From NCBI GenBank assembly GCA_963791145.1, contig CAWBRT010000010.1, forward strand, positions 124,001 through 188,000: a stretch of DNA of 64,000 bases. Direction: 5' to 3'. Below are positions 55,040 to 64,000 of this stretch, piece after piece (within the stretch, counting starts at the first letter, position 1; each line of letters opens with the position of its first letter). A program made the translations under genes and the position numbers. This DNA comes from CAWBRT01 sp963791145 (GTDB lineage Bacteria; Acidobacteriota; Terriglobia; Terriglobales; Acidobacteriaceae). The notes beneath the pieces are model-generated. The model had not been told where the DNA came from. It searched no databases and saw only the letters and a list, made by a program, of their open reading frames with translations.

Positions 55040-56309
55040 CAAAGACGGGGGCAGACCGAGATCCCGGATTGGTAAAACAATCTGGGAGAGAACGTTTTGA
55101 CCAACGACGAGATCGTGTTGGGTCTGCCCCACTATCAGATTACTGCGATTCAGTGGAGAAGTGGAGAGGTGAGGATCGGGGCCCGGTATACCGGGCCCCG
55201 ATCCTGCCCGCACTGCCATGGCCAGGGCTTGCACAGCAAGGGTTGGTTTTCTCGCTTGGTACGCCATGAAAACTTCGGCTTACGACATTGCCGGCTGGAG
55301 ATCGCGGCCCAGAAATGGCACTGCCGGGGTTGTGGCCGCCAGTTCCGCCAGCGTTTGCCGGGGGTTCTTCCTGGCCAACATGCCAGCGAGCCGTTCCGCC
55401 AGGCCGTGTTTCGCCAGCACCTGGATGGCGTCAGCCGTCGCCGGGTGAGCCAACGCGAAGCCATTGGCGCCGCCACCGTGGAGCGCTATTTCCGCCATGG
55501 ACTGCAGCGGCAGTTTTCCCAATACCACTCGCCGCAATGCCCGTCCATCCTGGGCATTGACGAGCATTTTTTCACCCGCCGCCAGGGATTCGCCACCACC
55601 CTGTGCGACCTGAAAAAGCGGCGCGTTTACGATGTGGTGCTGGGCCGCTCGCCAGCCTCTCTGGATGCCTATTTCCAACACTTGCAAGACAAACGCCGGG
55701 TGCGCCTAGTCTGCATGGACCTGTCGTCCAGCTATCGCGCTGTGGTGCGCAAGCATTTTCCCCAAGCCCGCATCGTAGCCGACCGCTTTCATGTCATTCG
55801 TCTGATCAACCACCATTTCCTGGCCTGCTGGCGGGAACTGGATCCGGTGGCCAGCAGAAACCGCGGTCTGGTATCGCTGATGCGCCGCCATCGCCACCAT
55901 CTGCAACCGGAGCAGAGAAGCAAGCTGCAAGCCTATCTCCAAGCTCACCCCGTGCTCGACCGCCTGTATCGCTTCAAACAGCACCTCTGTTACCTGCTGC
56001 TGAAGAAACACCGCACCCGCAAGCAGTGCCAGGCGCTCATCCCTCGTCTGCTGCTGGCAATCGACCAACTGCGGCAGGCGCGCCTGCCGCAGTTGGTCCA
56101 GCTCGGCGAGACCTTGCAGGCTTGGCAACAAGAGATCGCCACCATGTGGCGTTTCACCCGCAACAACGGCGTCACCGAAGGATTCCATAACAAAATGGAA
56201 ACCATCAGCCGACAGGCCTATGGCTTCCGCAACTTTCAAAACTATCGAATGCGGGTCAAGGTATTATGTGGTTAATCTTTCTGGGATCGGGGTTTGTCCC
56301 CCGTCTTTG
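55040..56309 (+). mobile_element. ISL3-type insertion sequence
   Basis: 1270 bp. Ends are imperfect inverted repeats starting CAAAGACGGGGG and sharing GATCCC (55040 onwards and inverted to 56309). The expected 8-bp target duplication is not visible. It ends 101 bp from the tRNA-Gly gene. Confidence 0.75.
55097..56275 (+). CDS. ISL3-family transposase
   Basis: 392 aa, TTG start with GGGAGAGAACG in front. N-terminal zinc finger (SCPHCHGQGLHSKG and WHCRGCGRQFRQRLPG), helix-turn-helix (VSQREAIGAATVERYFRHG), DDE domain with LGIDEHFFTRRQ, CMDLSSSYRAVVRKHFPQA, ADRFHVIRLIN and final Glu in TEGFHNKMETISRQAYGFRN. Complete frame. Confidence 0.93.
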   Translation: MTNDEIVLGLPHYQITAIQWRSGEVRIGARYTGPRSCPHCHGQGLHSKGWFSRLVRHENFGLRHCRLEIAAQKWHCRGCGRQFRQRLPGVLPGQHASEPFRQAVFRQHLDGVSRRRVSQREAIGAATVERYFRHGLQRQFSQYHSPQCPSILGIDEHFFTRRQGFATTLCDLKKRRVYDVVLGRSPASLDAYFQHLQDKRRVRLVCMDLSSSYRAVVRKHFPQARIVADRFHVIRLINHHFLACWRELDPVASRNRGLVSLMRRHRHHLQPEQRSKLQAYLQAHPVLDRLYRFKQHLCYLLLKKHRTRKQCQALIPRLLLAIDQLRQARLPQLVQLGETLQAWQQEIATMWRFTRNNGVTEGFHNKMETISRQAYGFRNFQNYRMRVKVLCG

Positions 56310-56409
56310 GCGTAGAGCCAGTCTCCGTCGAGGCAAACACCGTCGCAACTTCCTTATGCGCGCTAATGTGTGGGGGAGAACTGCGGAAGGCCGGTAAATC
56401 GCAAAAAAA

Positions 56410-56484
<75 letters not shown>

Positions 56485-56570
56485 TCAGCGAGCTTGATTA
56501 TAGTTGTCCCCCGAGGCGAGCGTCAAACCAGTAGCAACTTAGCCCGGGCCTGATTTCCGGCACACAAACC

Positions 56571-57284
56571 TCAGCGGGGCTTTGTCACTGGGCTCCATTG
56601 CGGGTCCAGGGCGGCGTCCACCATCTGCCCGTCGCGCATATGCAGAACGCGATCGCCGTAGGCGGCGGCCTCCGGGTTGTGGGTAATCATCAGCACCGTT
56701 TGTTTCAGGTCCTGATTGGAGCGGCGCAACATGGAGAGCACGATCTCGGAGTTCTGGGTATCGAGGTTGCCGGTGGGCTCGTCGGCCAGCACGATGGCGG
56801 GCTTGTTGATCAGCGCCCGGGCCAGGGCGACGCGCTGCTGCTCGCCGCCGCTCAACTCCGAAGGGCGGTGATGCAAGCGCTGTTCGATGCCGAGCAGCGT
56901 GGTGACGTGCTCGAAGTAGCCGCCATCGGAAGAGTCGTTGCCTGCGATCTCGCGCGCAATGTCGATATTGGCGCGAGCATCGAGCGTGGGCAGCAGGTTG
57001 AACTTCTGGAAGACGAAGCCGATTTTGCTGCGGCGCAAGCGTGTCCGCTCGGCGTCGGAAAGCCGGGAGAAGTCGGCGCCATCGACCACGACGCGCCCTG
57101 AATCGGCTTGCGTGAGCCCGCCCAAAAGATAGAACAGTGTGGATTTGCCGCTGCCCGAGGGGCCCACCAGCGTGACAAACTCTCCCCGTTCGACGCTCAG
57201 GGAGACGCCACGAACGGCCGGCACATCGACTTTGCCGACGCGAAAGGTCTTGCAGACATTTTCCACTTCGATGATCGCAGGCAT
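56571..57284 (-). CDS. ABC transporter ATP-binding protein, LolD/MacB type
   Basis: 237 aa. Walker A GPSGSGKSTLF (about 41-51), LGxxxQxFNLLPTL (FVFQKFNLLPTLDA), signature LSGGEQQRVALARAL, Walker B VLADEPTGNLD, HNPEAAAYGDRVL. The EPTGNLD form and VRGVSLSVERGEFV place it with LolD/MacB/FtsE-like exporters. Its permease is not adjacent: the next gene is a response regulator. Confidence 0.9.
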   Translation of the reverse strand: MPAIIEVENVCKTFRVGKVDVPAVRGVSLSVERGEFVTLVGPSGSGKSTLFYLLGGLTQADSGRVVVDGADFSRLSDAERTRLRRSKIGFVFQKFNLLPTLDARANIDIAREIAGNDSSDGGYFEHVTTLLGIEQRLHHRPSELSGGEQQRVALARALINKPAIVLADEPTGNLDTQNSEIVLSMLRRSNQDLKQTVLMITHNPEAAAYGDRVLHMRDGQMVDAALDPQWSPVTKPR

Positions 57285-57320
57285 CAGCTTTGATTCTACA
57301 CGGGTGAGGCTTGGCGCCGG

Positions 57321-57743
57321 CTAGCCGCTGGCGCGCCCGGTCCCAGTTTGGGTGTCTACACGCGTGACGCGCTTGGGGCCGCGCTTGCGCACCAGCAGCA
57401 GGCGGATGCGCTCCAGCAGTTCAGCGGGGGCGTACATGCCTTTGGGCAGGAAGACATCGGCTTGCGTATCCTGGTCGTAAATCTGCACTTTGCCGGAAAA
57501 GAGGATCACGGGGGTCTCGGGGGAGCGTTGCTTGACCTGGCGGACCACGTCATTGCCGCTCATGCCGGGCATCATCAGGTCGGTCAGCACCAGGTCGATG
57601 CCGCCGCGGCTGAAGATTTCCACGGCTTCTTCGCCCGTCGTGCAGACGATCACCCGGTAGCCCCGTGTCTCCAGCATCAGCTTGCGAATCGAGAGGGCCT
57701 GCTCGTGATCATCGACGCAAAGGATCGTTTTCTTGGTTTTCAT
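57321..57743 (-). CDS. Single-domain response regulator (CheY-like)
   Basis: 140 aa from the ATG at 57743 (longer upstream frame is not conserved). Receiver domain: ILCVDDHEQAL (acidic pair), phospho-Asp in LVLTDLMMPGMSG (about residue 53), Ser in VILFSGK, Lys in FLPKGM. No output domain; a basic tail RKRGPKRVTRVD. Partner kinase unknown. Confidence 0.88.
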   Translation of the reverse strand: MKTKKTILCVDDHEQALSIRKLMLETRGYRVIVCTTGEEAVEIFSRGGIDLVLTDLMMPGMSGNDVVRQVKQRSPETPVILFSGKVQIYDQDTQADVFLPKGMYAPAELLERIRLLLVRKRGPKRVTRVDTQTGTGRASG

Positions 57744-58111
57744 CGTCGTCGGTCCGTCTACCCGGCCCGCCTCGTCAAATGCCAACCGCCGCGTACCCTG
57801 GCCTGGCATTCGCCTAAGCGGGTATGATCCCTAAGCCAACCCGGAGAACGATAGGTTACAACCGCGTTACAAGATGAGGAACAGAATCCTACGAACCTTC
57901 CTCGTCTTTGTAAAGTACCTGATCAGTGAACAACAAGAATGGTGCAACCTCACGAAGCGATTCTTCATGTGATTGAAAACGCGCTGCTTCAAAACTGGAG
58001 TAGAGACTCAACGCAAACGTCGTTCGCGGCTGTCTTAAAAAAAATTCGCGACTGCCGTGAAAATTTTTAAAGGGTCGCGGCGCCGATTGCGAGTTCTTTT
58101 GTGGCAGCGAT
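57744..58111. other. AT-richer intergenic region
   Basis: 368 bp. Shows an imperfect direct repeat TTCGCGGCTGTC / TTCGCGACTGCC with A/T runs at about 58022-58072. No gene or terminator that I can support. Confidence 0.4.
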
Positions 58112-58522
58112 TCAGTAGGTCAGGGGATGGGAAAGGCGCTTGGCCGCCATGGTCGGGAAGATGTATCCGCGCCACGTGCGATCATAGCGAAACCCGGCGC
58201 GAAAGACGCGCCAGTGGCCGCTTCCATCCGGCGAATTGAACACCACGTAAGGAGGCCACGCCAATCCCACATGCGTTCCCGCCGGGCGGCCAATCGAGCG
58301 GAAATAAGGCTCGTGCTCCGACTTCCACGACAGGCGCCGCTGCAACCAGCAGACGACCGGCGCGAATTCCCGGCGGTCGTTTCCCTGGTTTACGCAGCCC
58401 CGATCGATGCGTCCCGAGGTCAATGTCTCGGCTCGCCGGCTCTCCTGGCACAAGACCAGCACTGTGCTCAAAGCCAGCACCAGCGCCGCTACCGCGACGG
58501 AACTGCCTGACAGGAGCTTCAT
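58112..58522 (-). CDS. Exported hypothetical protein
   Basis: 136 aa. N-terminal signal anchor (about 5-27, VAVAALVLALSTVLVLCQ), then a compact domain with two Cys (RGCVNQG, PVVCWLQRR) and an aromatic C-terminal half (HVGLAWPPYVVFNSP, HWRVFRAGFRYDRTWRGYIF). Family not recognised. Confidence 0.6.
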   Translation of the reverse strand: MKLLSGSSVAVAALVLALSTVLVLCQESRRAETLTSGRIDRGCVNQGNDRREFAPVVCWLQRRLSWKSEHEPYFRSIGRPAGTHVGLAWPPYVVFNSPDGSGHWRVFRAGFRYDRTWRGYIFPTMAAKRLSHPLTY

Positions 58523-58537
58523 TTTTCCCGCACCGTT

Positions 58538-58630
58538 AGAGCGGATTCAAAGTAGGTGTACCCTTCGCTATCATCGCCGGGCTTATCGCCCGGCTACTGA
58601 ACGGGGTATACCTTCCGCGAATCCGGTCCA
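58538..58630. repeat. ~95-bp palindromic repeat, copy 3 (opposite orientation)
   Basis: Starts TAGAGCGGATTCAAAGTAGG and ends TTCCGCGAATCCGGTCCA; centre GCCGGGCTTATCGCCCGGC. Just upstream of the exported protein gene. Confidence 0.8.
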
Positions 58631-58889
58631 GGCTAAATTGCCGGGCGTTTACGGCATTCAACCCACGTGATACATGTAAGACGCTGAACAGCACTGTTTG
58701 GGAAGCTTCCTTCGGGCATCTTCCTGTGGTGGGCTACTGGTTCGGGGTTGCCCTAGATCAGATTAGTTTTTGGTGTGGCCCACACCAATTCCTCATCAGC
58801 TCTAGCGGCGGAAAACTCAACTTTTCAGCCCAAAAATCGGTTTCTCGCCACAACTCTGCCGCCGATATTGCGTTCTAAGAGAATAGAGT
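58631..58889. other. Intergenic, nothing recognised
   Basis: 259 bp without repeat copies or convincing gene. Confidence 0.4.
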
Positions 58890-58892
58890 GTG

Positions 58893-59078
58893 ATGATCTT
58901 GCGTCTGCGCGACGCTAACTTCAGGACTTTTCTCTCAGGTGACCAAGTGCTGGCTAATAGTTTAATTCTCCTTCCGATAGCGGGCCTCGTGTTGGCCGCT
59001 GCAAGCGGTTTGATTTTGCGCGCCCGGCAAGAGCGCGGTGACAAGCAGGCTCGCGAGCTCTTCAAAATCGGCCAATAG
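58893..59078 (+). CDS. Possible small single-helix membrane protein
   Basis: 61 aa from ATG at 58893 (GTG just before). One strong hydrophobic helix (SLILLPIAGLVLAAASGLIL) then a charged helix (RARQERGDKQARELFKIGQ). No good ribosome site and no family; kept as possible only. Confidence 0.35.
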   Translation: MILRLRDANFRTFLSGDQVLANSLILLPIAGLVLAAASGLILRARQERGDKQARELFKIGQ

Positions 59079-59102
59079 CAGCGCGCTCGCTCTGCAGACG
59101 AA

Positions 59103-59927
59103 CTACCCCAGGTAGCCGGCCAAGATGCGGTTGAACTCTTCCGGCTGTTCTATGTTCGGCAGATGACCGGCCTCGGCAATCTCCCGGAACTGCGATCCGG
59201 CCAGCGCCGCGTGCATCTCGCGCATCGCCTGCGGCATGGTTCCGTCAAGAGCCCCGACCACGAAGAACGTGGGGACGCTGATCTCTCTCAAGCTTTCGCG
59301 GAAGTCAAATTTCTGCAGCGCCTTTCCACAGGCGATATAGCCGCCCGCCGGCGTGGTGGCGATCATTTGACGCACCTTGCCGAGCATGGGTGAGTTCGCG
59401 GCCAGGAATGCCGGCCTGAACCATCTCTGTACGGTCGGCTCAACCAGCGCACCCATACCTTGCGAGCCGGCGACTTTGATCCGCTCTTCCCACAGTTCAG
59501 CCGAACCCGCGGGCGAAGCCCACTGCCCGTCGCAGGCCACGATGCGCGTCATCCGAGACGCGTAGCGGGCGGCCAAGCGGAGAGCGGTGATCGCGCCCAT
59601 GGACACTCCGACGAACGTGGCGCGCTCGATTCGCAGGGCATCGAGGAGTGCCACCACGTCATCGGCCAACTGGTCGAACGTGCAGCCTTCGCTCGGCACG
59701 GATGTTCCTCCATGGCCGCGCTGGTCGTAGCGAAGAATCCGGTATGAGCGTCCAAAGCCGGCGAGCTGGCCGTCCCACATCGAGAGATTCGTGGCCAGCG
59801 AGTTGGAGAAAACCAGCCATGGCGCCTGCTCCGCCCCGTCGATACGGCAGCGGAAGCTGATTCCGTTGGCTTCGACCTGGAATCCGGTTCCGACCGGCGT
59901 GGATTGTGCTCCTGCTTCGGATTTCAT
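59103..59927 (-). CDS. pcaD: 3-oxoadipate enol-lactonase (alpha/beta hydrolase)
   Basis: 274 aa. Alpha/beta hydrolase with LVFSNSLATNLSMWDGQ (the SLG-like PcaD opening), RYDQRGHGGTSVP, nucleophile in FVGVSMGAITAL (about 105-116), VVGALDGTMP with the Asp, and His in AEAGHLPNIEQPEEF. The wording matches PcaD. Downstream of the thiolase and CoA-transferase genes, which supports a role in the beta-ketoadipate pathway. Confidence 0.87.
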   Translation of the reverse strand: MKSEAGAQSTPVGTGFQVEANGISFRCRIDGAEQAPWLVFSNSLATNLSMWDGQLAGFGRSYRILRYDQRGHGGTSVPSEGCTFDQLADDVVALLDALRIERATFVGVSMGAITALRLAARYASRMTRIVACDGQWASPAGSAELWEERIKVAGSQGMGALVEPTVQRWFRPAFLAANSPMLGKVRQMIATTPAGGYIACGKALQKFDFRESLREISVPTFFVVGALDGTMPQAMREMHAALAGSQFREIAEAGHLPNIEQPEEFNRILAGYLG

Positions 59928-60189
59928 CGCTGTCTCCTTCTCTCTTCACGCGCCTCGCGGCGTGGACCGTCTGCTTGCGATAGTACGGAACATAAAGATT
60001 AAAAAATATCAGCCTTGGGCTCGCCTAAGCGAGCCGCCGCGGTTATTAATTTTCCCGCAATAACCGGACTGTCGAAAGAAAAATCACCCATAGATCGGCG
60101 AGCCCGTCACGCAGGCCGGAACAGGCGCCACTTGCAGCACGCTCTCCGGAATACTTACAATATGGAAACTTCGTCGTGGGATCTTTCAC

Positions 60190-61392
60190 TCACACCCGTT
60201 CGATCACCATGGCGATGCCCTGGCCCACCCCGATGCACATCGTGCACAAAGCGTAGCGGCCGCCGGCGCGCTGCAACTGATACATGGCGGTGGTAACCAG
60301 GCGCGCGCCGCTCATGCCGAGAGGATGGCCGAGAGCGATGGCTCCGCCGTTGGGATTGACGCGCGGATCGTCGTCCTTCAAGCCGAGCGCCCGCAGCACC
60401 GCCAAGCCTTGCGCGGCGAAGGCTTCATTCAGCTCGATCACATCCATCTGGCCGAGCGTCAAGCCGAGCCGGCGGAGCAGCTTCTCCGAAGCGGGCGCCG
60501 GCCCCATGCCCATGATGCGCGGCGGGACGCCGGCTACGGCCATGCCGACGATGCGCGCCTTGGGGATCAACCCGAACCGCCGGGCAGACTCTTCGTTGGC
60601 GACGATCAGCGCGCAGGCGCCATCATTCACACCCGAGGCGTTGCCGGCCGTCACCGTACCATCGGCGCGCACAAAAGGTTTCAGCTTGGCGAGCTCTTCG
60701 ATGCTGGTGGCGCGCGGATGCTCGTCGCGCTCGACGACCACGGGGTCGCCCTTCCTCTGCGGCAGCGTCACCGGGCAGATTTCCTGCCGCAGCGCGCCCG
60801 AAGCCTGCGCCGCCGCGGCCTTCCGCTGGCTGGCGAGGGCGAATAAATCCTGGTCAGCGCGGCTGATCTTGCAGTCGGCGGCCACGTTTTCCGCCGTCTC
60901 CGGCATGGAGTCGACGCCGTACTGCGCCTTCATCAGCGGATTGACGAAGCGCCAGCCGATGGTGGTGTCATAAATCGCCGCGTCGCGCGCGAAGGCCGTC
61001 GTCGCCTTGGGCATGACAAAGGGAGCGCGGCTCATGCTCTCGACGCCGCCGGCGATCATCAGCGATGCTTCGCCTGACTTGATGGCGCGCGCCGCCGTAC
61101 CGACGGCGTCCATGCCCGACCCGCACAGGCGATTGATGGTGGCTCCGGGCACCGAGACGGGAAGACCGGCCAGCAGAGCCGCCATGCGGGCGACATTGCG
61201 ATTGTCTTCGCCCGCCTGGTTGGCGCAGCCGAAGACGACATCGTCGACAGCCTCGGGAGCTATGCCTGGGTTGCGGCTCAGGATGGACTTCAAGACGATG
61301 GCCGCCAGGTCATCGGTGCGCACCGCCGACAGCACTCCGCCGTAGCGGCCGATGGGCGTGCGAATGGCATCACAGAGAAAAGCTTCGGTCAT
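60190..61392 (-). CDS. pcaF: 3-oxoadipyl-CoA thiolase
   Basis: 400 aa. Opens with MTEAFLCDAIRTPIGRYGG, the PcaF/PaaJ signature. Acyl-acceptor Cys in INRLCGSGMDAVG (about residue 90), GGVESMSRAPFV, NPNGGAIALGHPLGMSGAR (His) and CTMCIGVGQG (second Cys). Splits 3-oxoadipyl-CoA to succinyl-CoA and acetyl-CoA. Confidence 0.93.
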   Translation of the reverse strand: MTEAFLCDAIRTPIGRYGGVLSAVRTDDLAAIVLKSILSRNPGIAPEAVDDVVFGCANQAGEDNRNVARMAALLAGLPVSVPGATINRLCGSGMDAVGTAARAIKSGEASLMIAGGVESMSRAPFVMPKATTAFARDAAIYDTTIGWRFVNPLMKAQYGVDSMPETAENVAADCKISRADQDLFALASQRKAAAAQASGALRQEICPVTLPQRKGDPVVVERDEHPRATSIEELAKLKPFVRADGTVTAGNASGVNDGACALIVANEESARRFGLIPKARIVGMAVAGVPPRIMGMGPAPASEKLLRRLGLTLGQMDVIELNEAFAAQGLAVLRALGLKDDDPRVNPNGGAIALGHPLGMSGARLVTTAMYQLQRAGGRYALCTMCIGVGQGIAMVIERV

Positions 61393-61531
61393 AATTCAAT
61401 CCTCAAATACCAAATCAATCCTGCAGCACGAAACCCGTCAAGACGAGGACAACTGAAGTCGTGCTCTGGTACATTGCCTGTGCTAAAACACGTTTCTTAG
61501 ATATCCAGACCGCAACAGTCGGGCGACGCAA

Positions 61532-62204
61532 CTATGGCGCTCCCTTCGACTGTCGCTGTTGCCCCTGCGGCGGAAGCAGCGGCAGCCCGGTGATGCGCTC
61601 CAACTCGTCCAGCGACAGGCCTTCGACGGCTTCCACCACGCGCAGGCCGCCCGGCAGTAATGTCGATCACCGCCAGGTCGGTATAGACGCGCGAAACGCA
61701 TCCGATGCCGGTCAGCGGATAGGTGCACTGCTTCACCAGCTTGCTCTTGCCTTCCTTGGTGAGGTGCTCCATCATCACGAAGACCTGCTTGGCGCCGATG
61801 GCCAGGTCCATGGCTCCGCCCACGGCAGGAATGGCGTCCGGCGCGCCCGAGTGCCAGTTGGCCAGGTCACCGCCGGCCGACACCTGGAAGGCGCCCATCA
61901 CGCAGATGTCCACGTGGCCGCCGCGCATCATGGCGAAAGAGTCGGCGTGATGGAAGTAGCATCCGCCGGAGAGCAGCGTGACCGGCTGTTTGCCGGCGTT
62001 GATCAGGTCGGGATCTTCCTGCCCGGGCGCCGGCGCGGGGCCCATGCCGAGCACGCCGTTTTCGCTGTGCAGAATCACCTCCCGTTGCTTGGGAAGATGA
62101 TTCGCCACCAGCGTCGGCATGCCGATACCAAGGTTGACGTAGGCTCCTTCGGGAATATCTTGCGCCACCCGCGCCGCCATCTGGTCACGATTCAGCTTTT
62201 TCAT
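61532..62204 (-). CDS. pcaJ: 3-oxoacid (3-oxoadipate) CoA-transferase subunit B, frameshifted near its end
   Basis: Start ATG at 62204 with GGAGGTGAGGGCG. KLNRDQMAARVAQDIPEGA, VNLGIGMPTLVANHLP, catalytic Glu in LHSENGVLGMGP, GAFQVSAGGDLANW, GGAMDLAIGAKQVFVMMEH. At about 61652 an extra G in DITAGG shifts the frame; the corrected end LRVVEAVEGLSLDELERITG finishes at a TAG at 61532. 223 aa corrected, normal for subunit B. Confidence 0.88.
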
Positions 62205-62218
62205 CGCCCTCACCTCCC

Positions 62219-62314
62219 TAAAAGTGGATTCAAAGTGGGTGTACCTTTCGCTATCACCGCCGGGATGAACGCCCCGGCTACAGCACGGGGTATACCTTCC
62301 GCGAATCCGGCCTA
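62219..62314. repeat. ~95-bp palindromic repeat, copy 4, between pcaI and pcaJ
   Basis: TAAAAGTGGATTCAAAGTGG at one end, TTCCGCGAATCCGGCCTA at the other; same orientation as copy 3. Its terminal CTA is, on the minus strand, the TAG stop of pcaI. Confidence 0.8.
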
Positions 62315-62993
62315 TGCCGACGCCTTGACGGATTTCACCTGCACTACTCGCTGCACGAAGATTCCCGGGGTAACGACGCTCTCCGGGTCCAGTTCTCCCA
62401 GCTCCACGATTTCGTCCACCTGCGCGATGGCGCAGCGTGCCGCCGTGGCCATGATGGGACCGAAGTTGCGGCCGCTCTTGCGATACACCAGGTTTCCCCA
62501 GCGGTCCGCCGCCCTGGCCTTGATCAACGCCACGTCGCCGAAGATCGGATACTCCAGCACGTAATCGCGGCCGTTGATCTTGCGGGTCTCCTTGCCTTCG
62601 GCCAGCACGGTCCCGTAACCGGTGGGGGTGAAAAATGCGCCAATGCCTGCCCCGGCGGCACGAATGCGCTCGGCCAGGTTGCCCTGGGGAACCAGCTCCA
62701 GCTCGATCTCGCCCGGAGCGGTAGAGTTCGTCGAAGACGTAGGAGTCGACCTGGCGCGGAAACGAGCAGATGATCTTGCGCACCAATCCGGCCTTGAGCA
62801 GCGCCGCCAGCCCGGTATAGCCGTTGCCGGCGTTGTTGTTGACCACCGTCAGATCGCGCGCGCCCCGGGCGATCAGCGCGTCGATCAGTTCCGTCGGCAT
62901 TCCGGCCGCGCCGAAGCCGCCGATCATCACCGTGGAGCCGTCCTTTACGTCAGCTACTGCCGCCTCCACGCTTGCCACCCGCTTATCAATCAT
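62312..62993 (-). CDS. pcaI: 3-oxoacid (3-oxoadipate) CoA-transferase subunit A, frameshifted
   Basis: From the ATG at 62993: DKRVASVEAAVADVKDGSTV, GGFGAAGMPTELIDAL, VVNNNAGNGYTGLAALL, IICSFPRQVDSYVFDELYRSG; an extra base at about 62719 shifts the frame, then GEIELELVPQGNLAERIRAA, GIGAFFTPTGYGT, GDVALIKARAADRWGNLVYR and PGIFVQRVVQV. Interval = 227 codons plus one base. Subunit A of the succinyl-CoA:3-oxoacid type. The stop is provided by the neighbouring repeat. Confidence 0.88.
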
Positions 62994-63085
62994 CTATGTG
63001 TACCTCGGTGTCTAGAACTTCATGCCTCTTGTGCGCTGCAGCTGCCAGGCGCTGGGCAATCATCTTTCTCGCAAAGGCCGTGCCG

Positions 63086-64000
63086 CTATTGGAAATCCAT
63101 CTGACGGTAAGCGATTCTGCCGTCCAGGACCGTCATCTGCGGAACCAGCATGTGCTCGCCGGTTATCGAGTCGCCCTGCAGATCTTTCATCACGAGCCTC
63201 TTCTTCTGCGCGCGGAAGACCGCCACGTCAGCCAGCGCGCCGGGCGCCAGCGTTCCCAGCTTTCCTTTCATCCCAATGATGCGGGCGGGAGTCGAGGTGC
63301 AGGCTGCCACCACCTGCTCCAGGCGCATTCCCATGTTCAGATACTTCATCATGATGTACGGAAGCGCGAAGACGTAGTCCCCGTAGAGCGTTCCGCGTGT
63401 CACATCGGTGCTGATGATATCCGGCAGGAAGCCCTGGTTGAGAGCTCCCTGGGCGACGATGAAGGAGAAGTTTCCACGGCCATTGCAGGCGTCGAAGATG
63501 ATCCCGGACTTCTGCGCCGCGAAGAGAGCCGGCCGCACCTTGCCGTCCGCGCCCAGAATCGTGTCCCCGGTGCCGTGGTGCGCGTGGCAGTAGACGTCGC
63601 CCGGCCGCAGCATGGAAACGATCTTCTCCGGAGGCGCCGCCGGATTGGTGGTGTGCACGACTACCCGGCAACCCAGGCGCTGCGCCATCGCCAGCGTGGT
63701 CTCCAGAGTCGCCAGACCGAATTCGCGTACGACACCCTTGGAGAACCTGATCTTCAGTCCGATGCATTGGCCCCGATAGCGCTCCAGTATTCCGGCTAGT
63801 CCCGCTTCGTCATAATATTTGGGGTTCATCTCTTCCGGATAGCGGGTGGCAATCAATCCGCCTGGGCAGACGTTGACCAGCGCGAACAGGCGCACGAGGC
63901 TGGTGGACACGGCCGTGCGATAGAACGCCTCGTAGTTCCCGGTGCCGCAACTGCCGCCATCGACACCAGTCGTAATGCCCATGGGGATGAGCGCCGTGTC
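63086..64000 (-). CDS. Amidohydrolase-family metallohydrolase, partial (N-terminus beyond right edge)
   Basis: The frame is open to base 64000 (edge residues DTALIPMGITTGVDGG), so the methionine at 63982 is internal. Metal/active-site region AHHGTGDTIL, ISTDVTRGTL (Asp), and the C-terminal amidohydrolase end GKLGTLAPGALADVAVFRAQ. Resembles the EF_0837/AHA_3915-type deacetylase-amidohydrolases. The first metal-binding HxH lies outside the window. It is 93 bp upstream of pcaI and in the same direction. Confidence 0.85.
   Translation of the reverse strand, partial: DTALIPMGITTGVDGGSCGTGNYEAFYRTAVSTSLVRLFALVNVCPGGLIATRYPEEMNPKYYDEAGLAGILERYRGQCIGLKIRFSKGVVREFGLATLETTLAMAQRLGCRVVVHTTNPAAPPEKIVSMLRPGDVYCHAHHGTGDTILGADGKVRPALFAAQKSGIIFDACNGRGNFSFIVAQGALNQGFLPDIISTDVTRGTLYGDYVFALPYIMMKYLNMGMRLEQVVAACTSTPARIIGMKGKLGTLAPGALADVAVFRAQKKRLVMKDLQGDSITGEHMLVPQMTVLDGRIAYRQMDFQ

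Overview
This 64-kb window is a high-GC bacterial chromosome segment. Gene content, small-repeat types and family relationships look most like an Acidobacteriota genome (class Terriglobia or a relative). That placement is inference from protein flavour; there is no rRNA here. The only RNA gene found is a tRNA-Gly(GCC).

Region by region. (1) 1-8.25 kb: one minus-strand operon coding a redox machine built from Flx (NAD-linked flavin oxidoreductase) and Hdr/Qmo parts: small Cys protein, FlxD/MvhD, FlxC, FlxB, FlxA, HdrA, a QmoC-like membrane subunit and a second HdrA that runs off the left edge. No HdrB (CCG-domain) subunit is present in the window. (2) 8.8-14.6 kb: MgtC/DUF4010 membrane protein, a PtxD-type phosphite dehydrogenase, a metallo-beta-lactamase-fold hydrolase, a miniature inverted-repeat element, a GNAT acetyltransferase and an MFS carrier. 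(3) 14.7-25.1 kb: a HAD-IIA phosphatase, two intact insertion sequences, a three-gene ABC importer, a GlpP-type antiterminator and, divergently, GlpD with a terminator-like leader; together a likely glycerol-3-phosphate (or other organophosphate) uptake and oxidation block split by the IS pair. (4) 25.2-31.2 kb: small secreted proteins, a 5'-truncated oxalate-decarboxylase-like cupin, an auxin-efflux-type carrier, a 34-codon gene behind a perfect CRP-like palindrome, DUF3096, a HAD-IIB phosphatase and a D-amino-acid aminotransferase. (5) 31.5-36.2 kb: pyrD and the haem genes hemE-hemH-hemG. (6) 36.4-48.8 kb: Ada, Maf, RidA, a lipoprotein, a glyoxylate-type aminotransferase, a very large GH13 glycosidase, PPK2 and CysE. 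(7) 49-56.5 kb: glycolate oxidase glcD-glcE-glcF, an MFS carrier, an ISL3 element and tRNA-Gly. (8) 56.5-64 kb: LolD/MacB-type ATPase, response regulator, small proteins, and a 3-oxoadipate (pca) block, pcaI-pcaJ-pcaF-pcaD, with a partial amidohydrolase at the edge.

Two cross-cutting themes. First, at least twelve single extra bases and one missing base break otherwise well-conserved genes (flxC, hemH, aminotransferase, GH13, glcD, glcE, glcF, pcaI, pcaJ, AEC carrier). Because stop/start overlaps are restored when the frame is corrected, these look like sequence errors rather than gene death. Second, the window is seeded with small palindromic repeats: a ~95-bp element present four times, hairpins that have entered the 3' ends of two genes, heptamer arrays, and a MITE. 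Several of them supply the stop codon or C-terminal tail of the neighbouring gene.

The most novel-looking item is the Flx-Hdr-Qmo hybrid operon, which would couple NAD(H), ferredoxin-like carriers and the membrane quinone pool.
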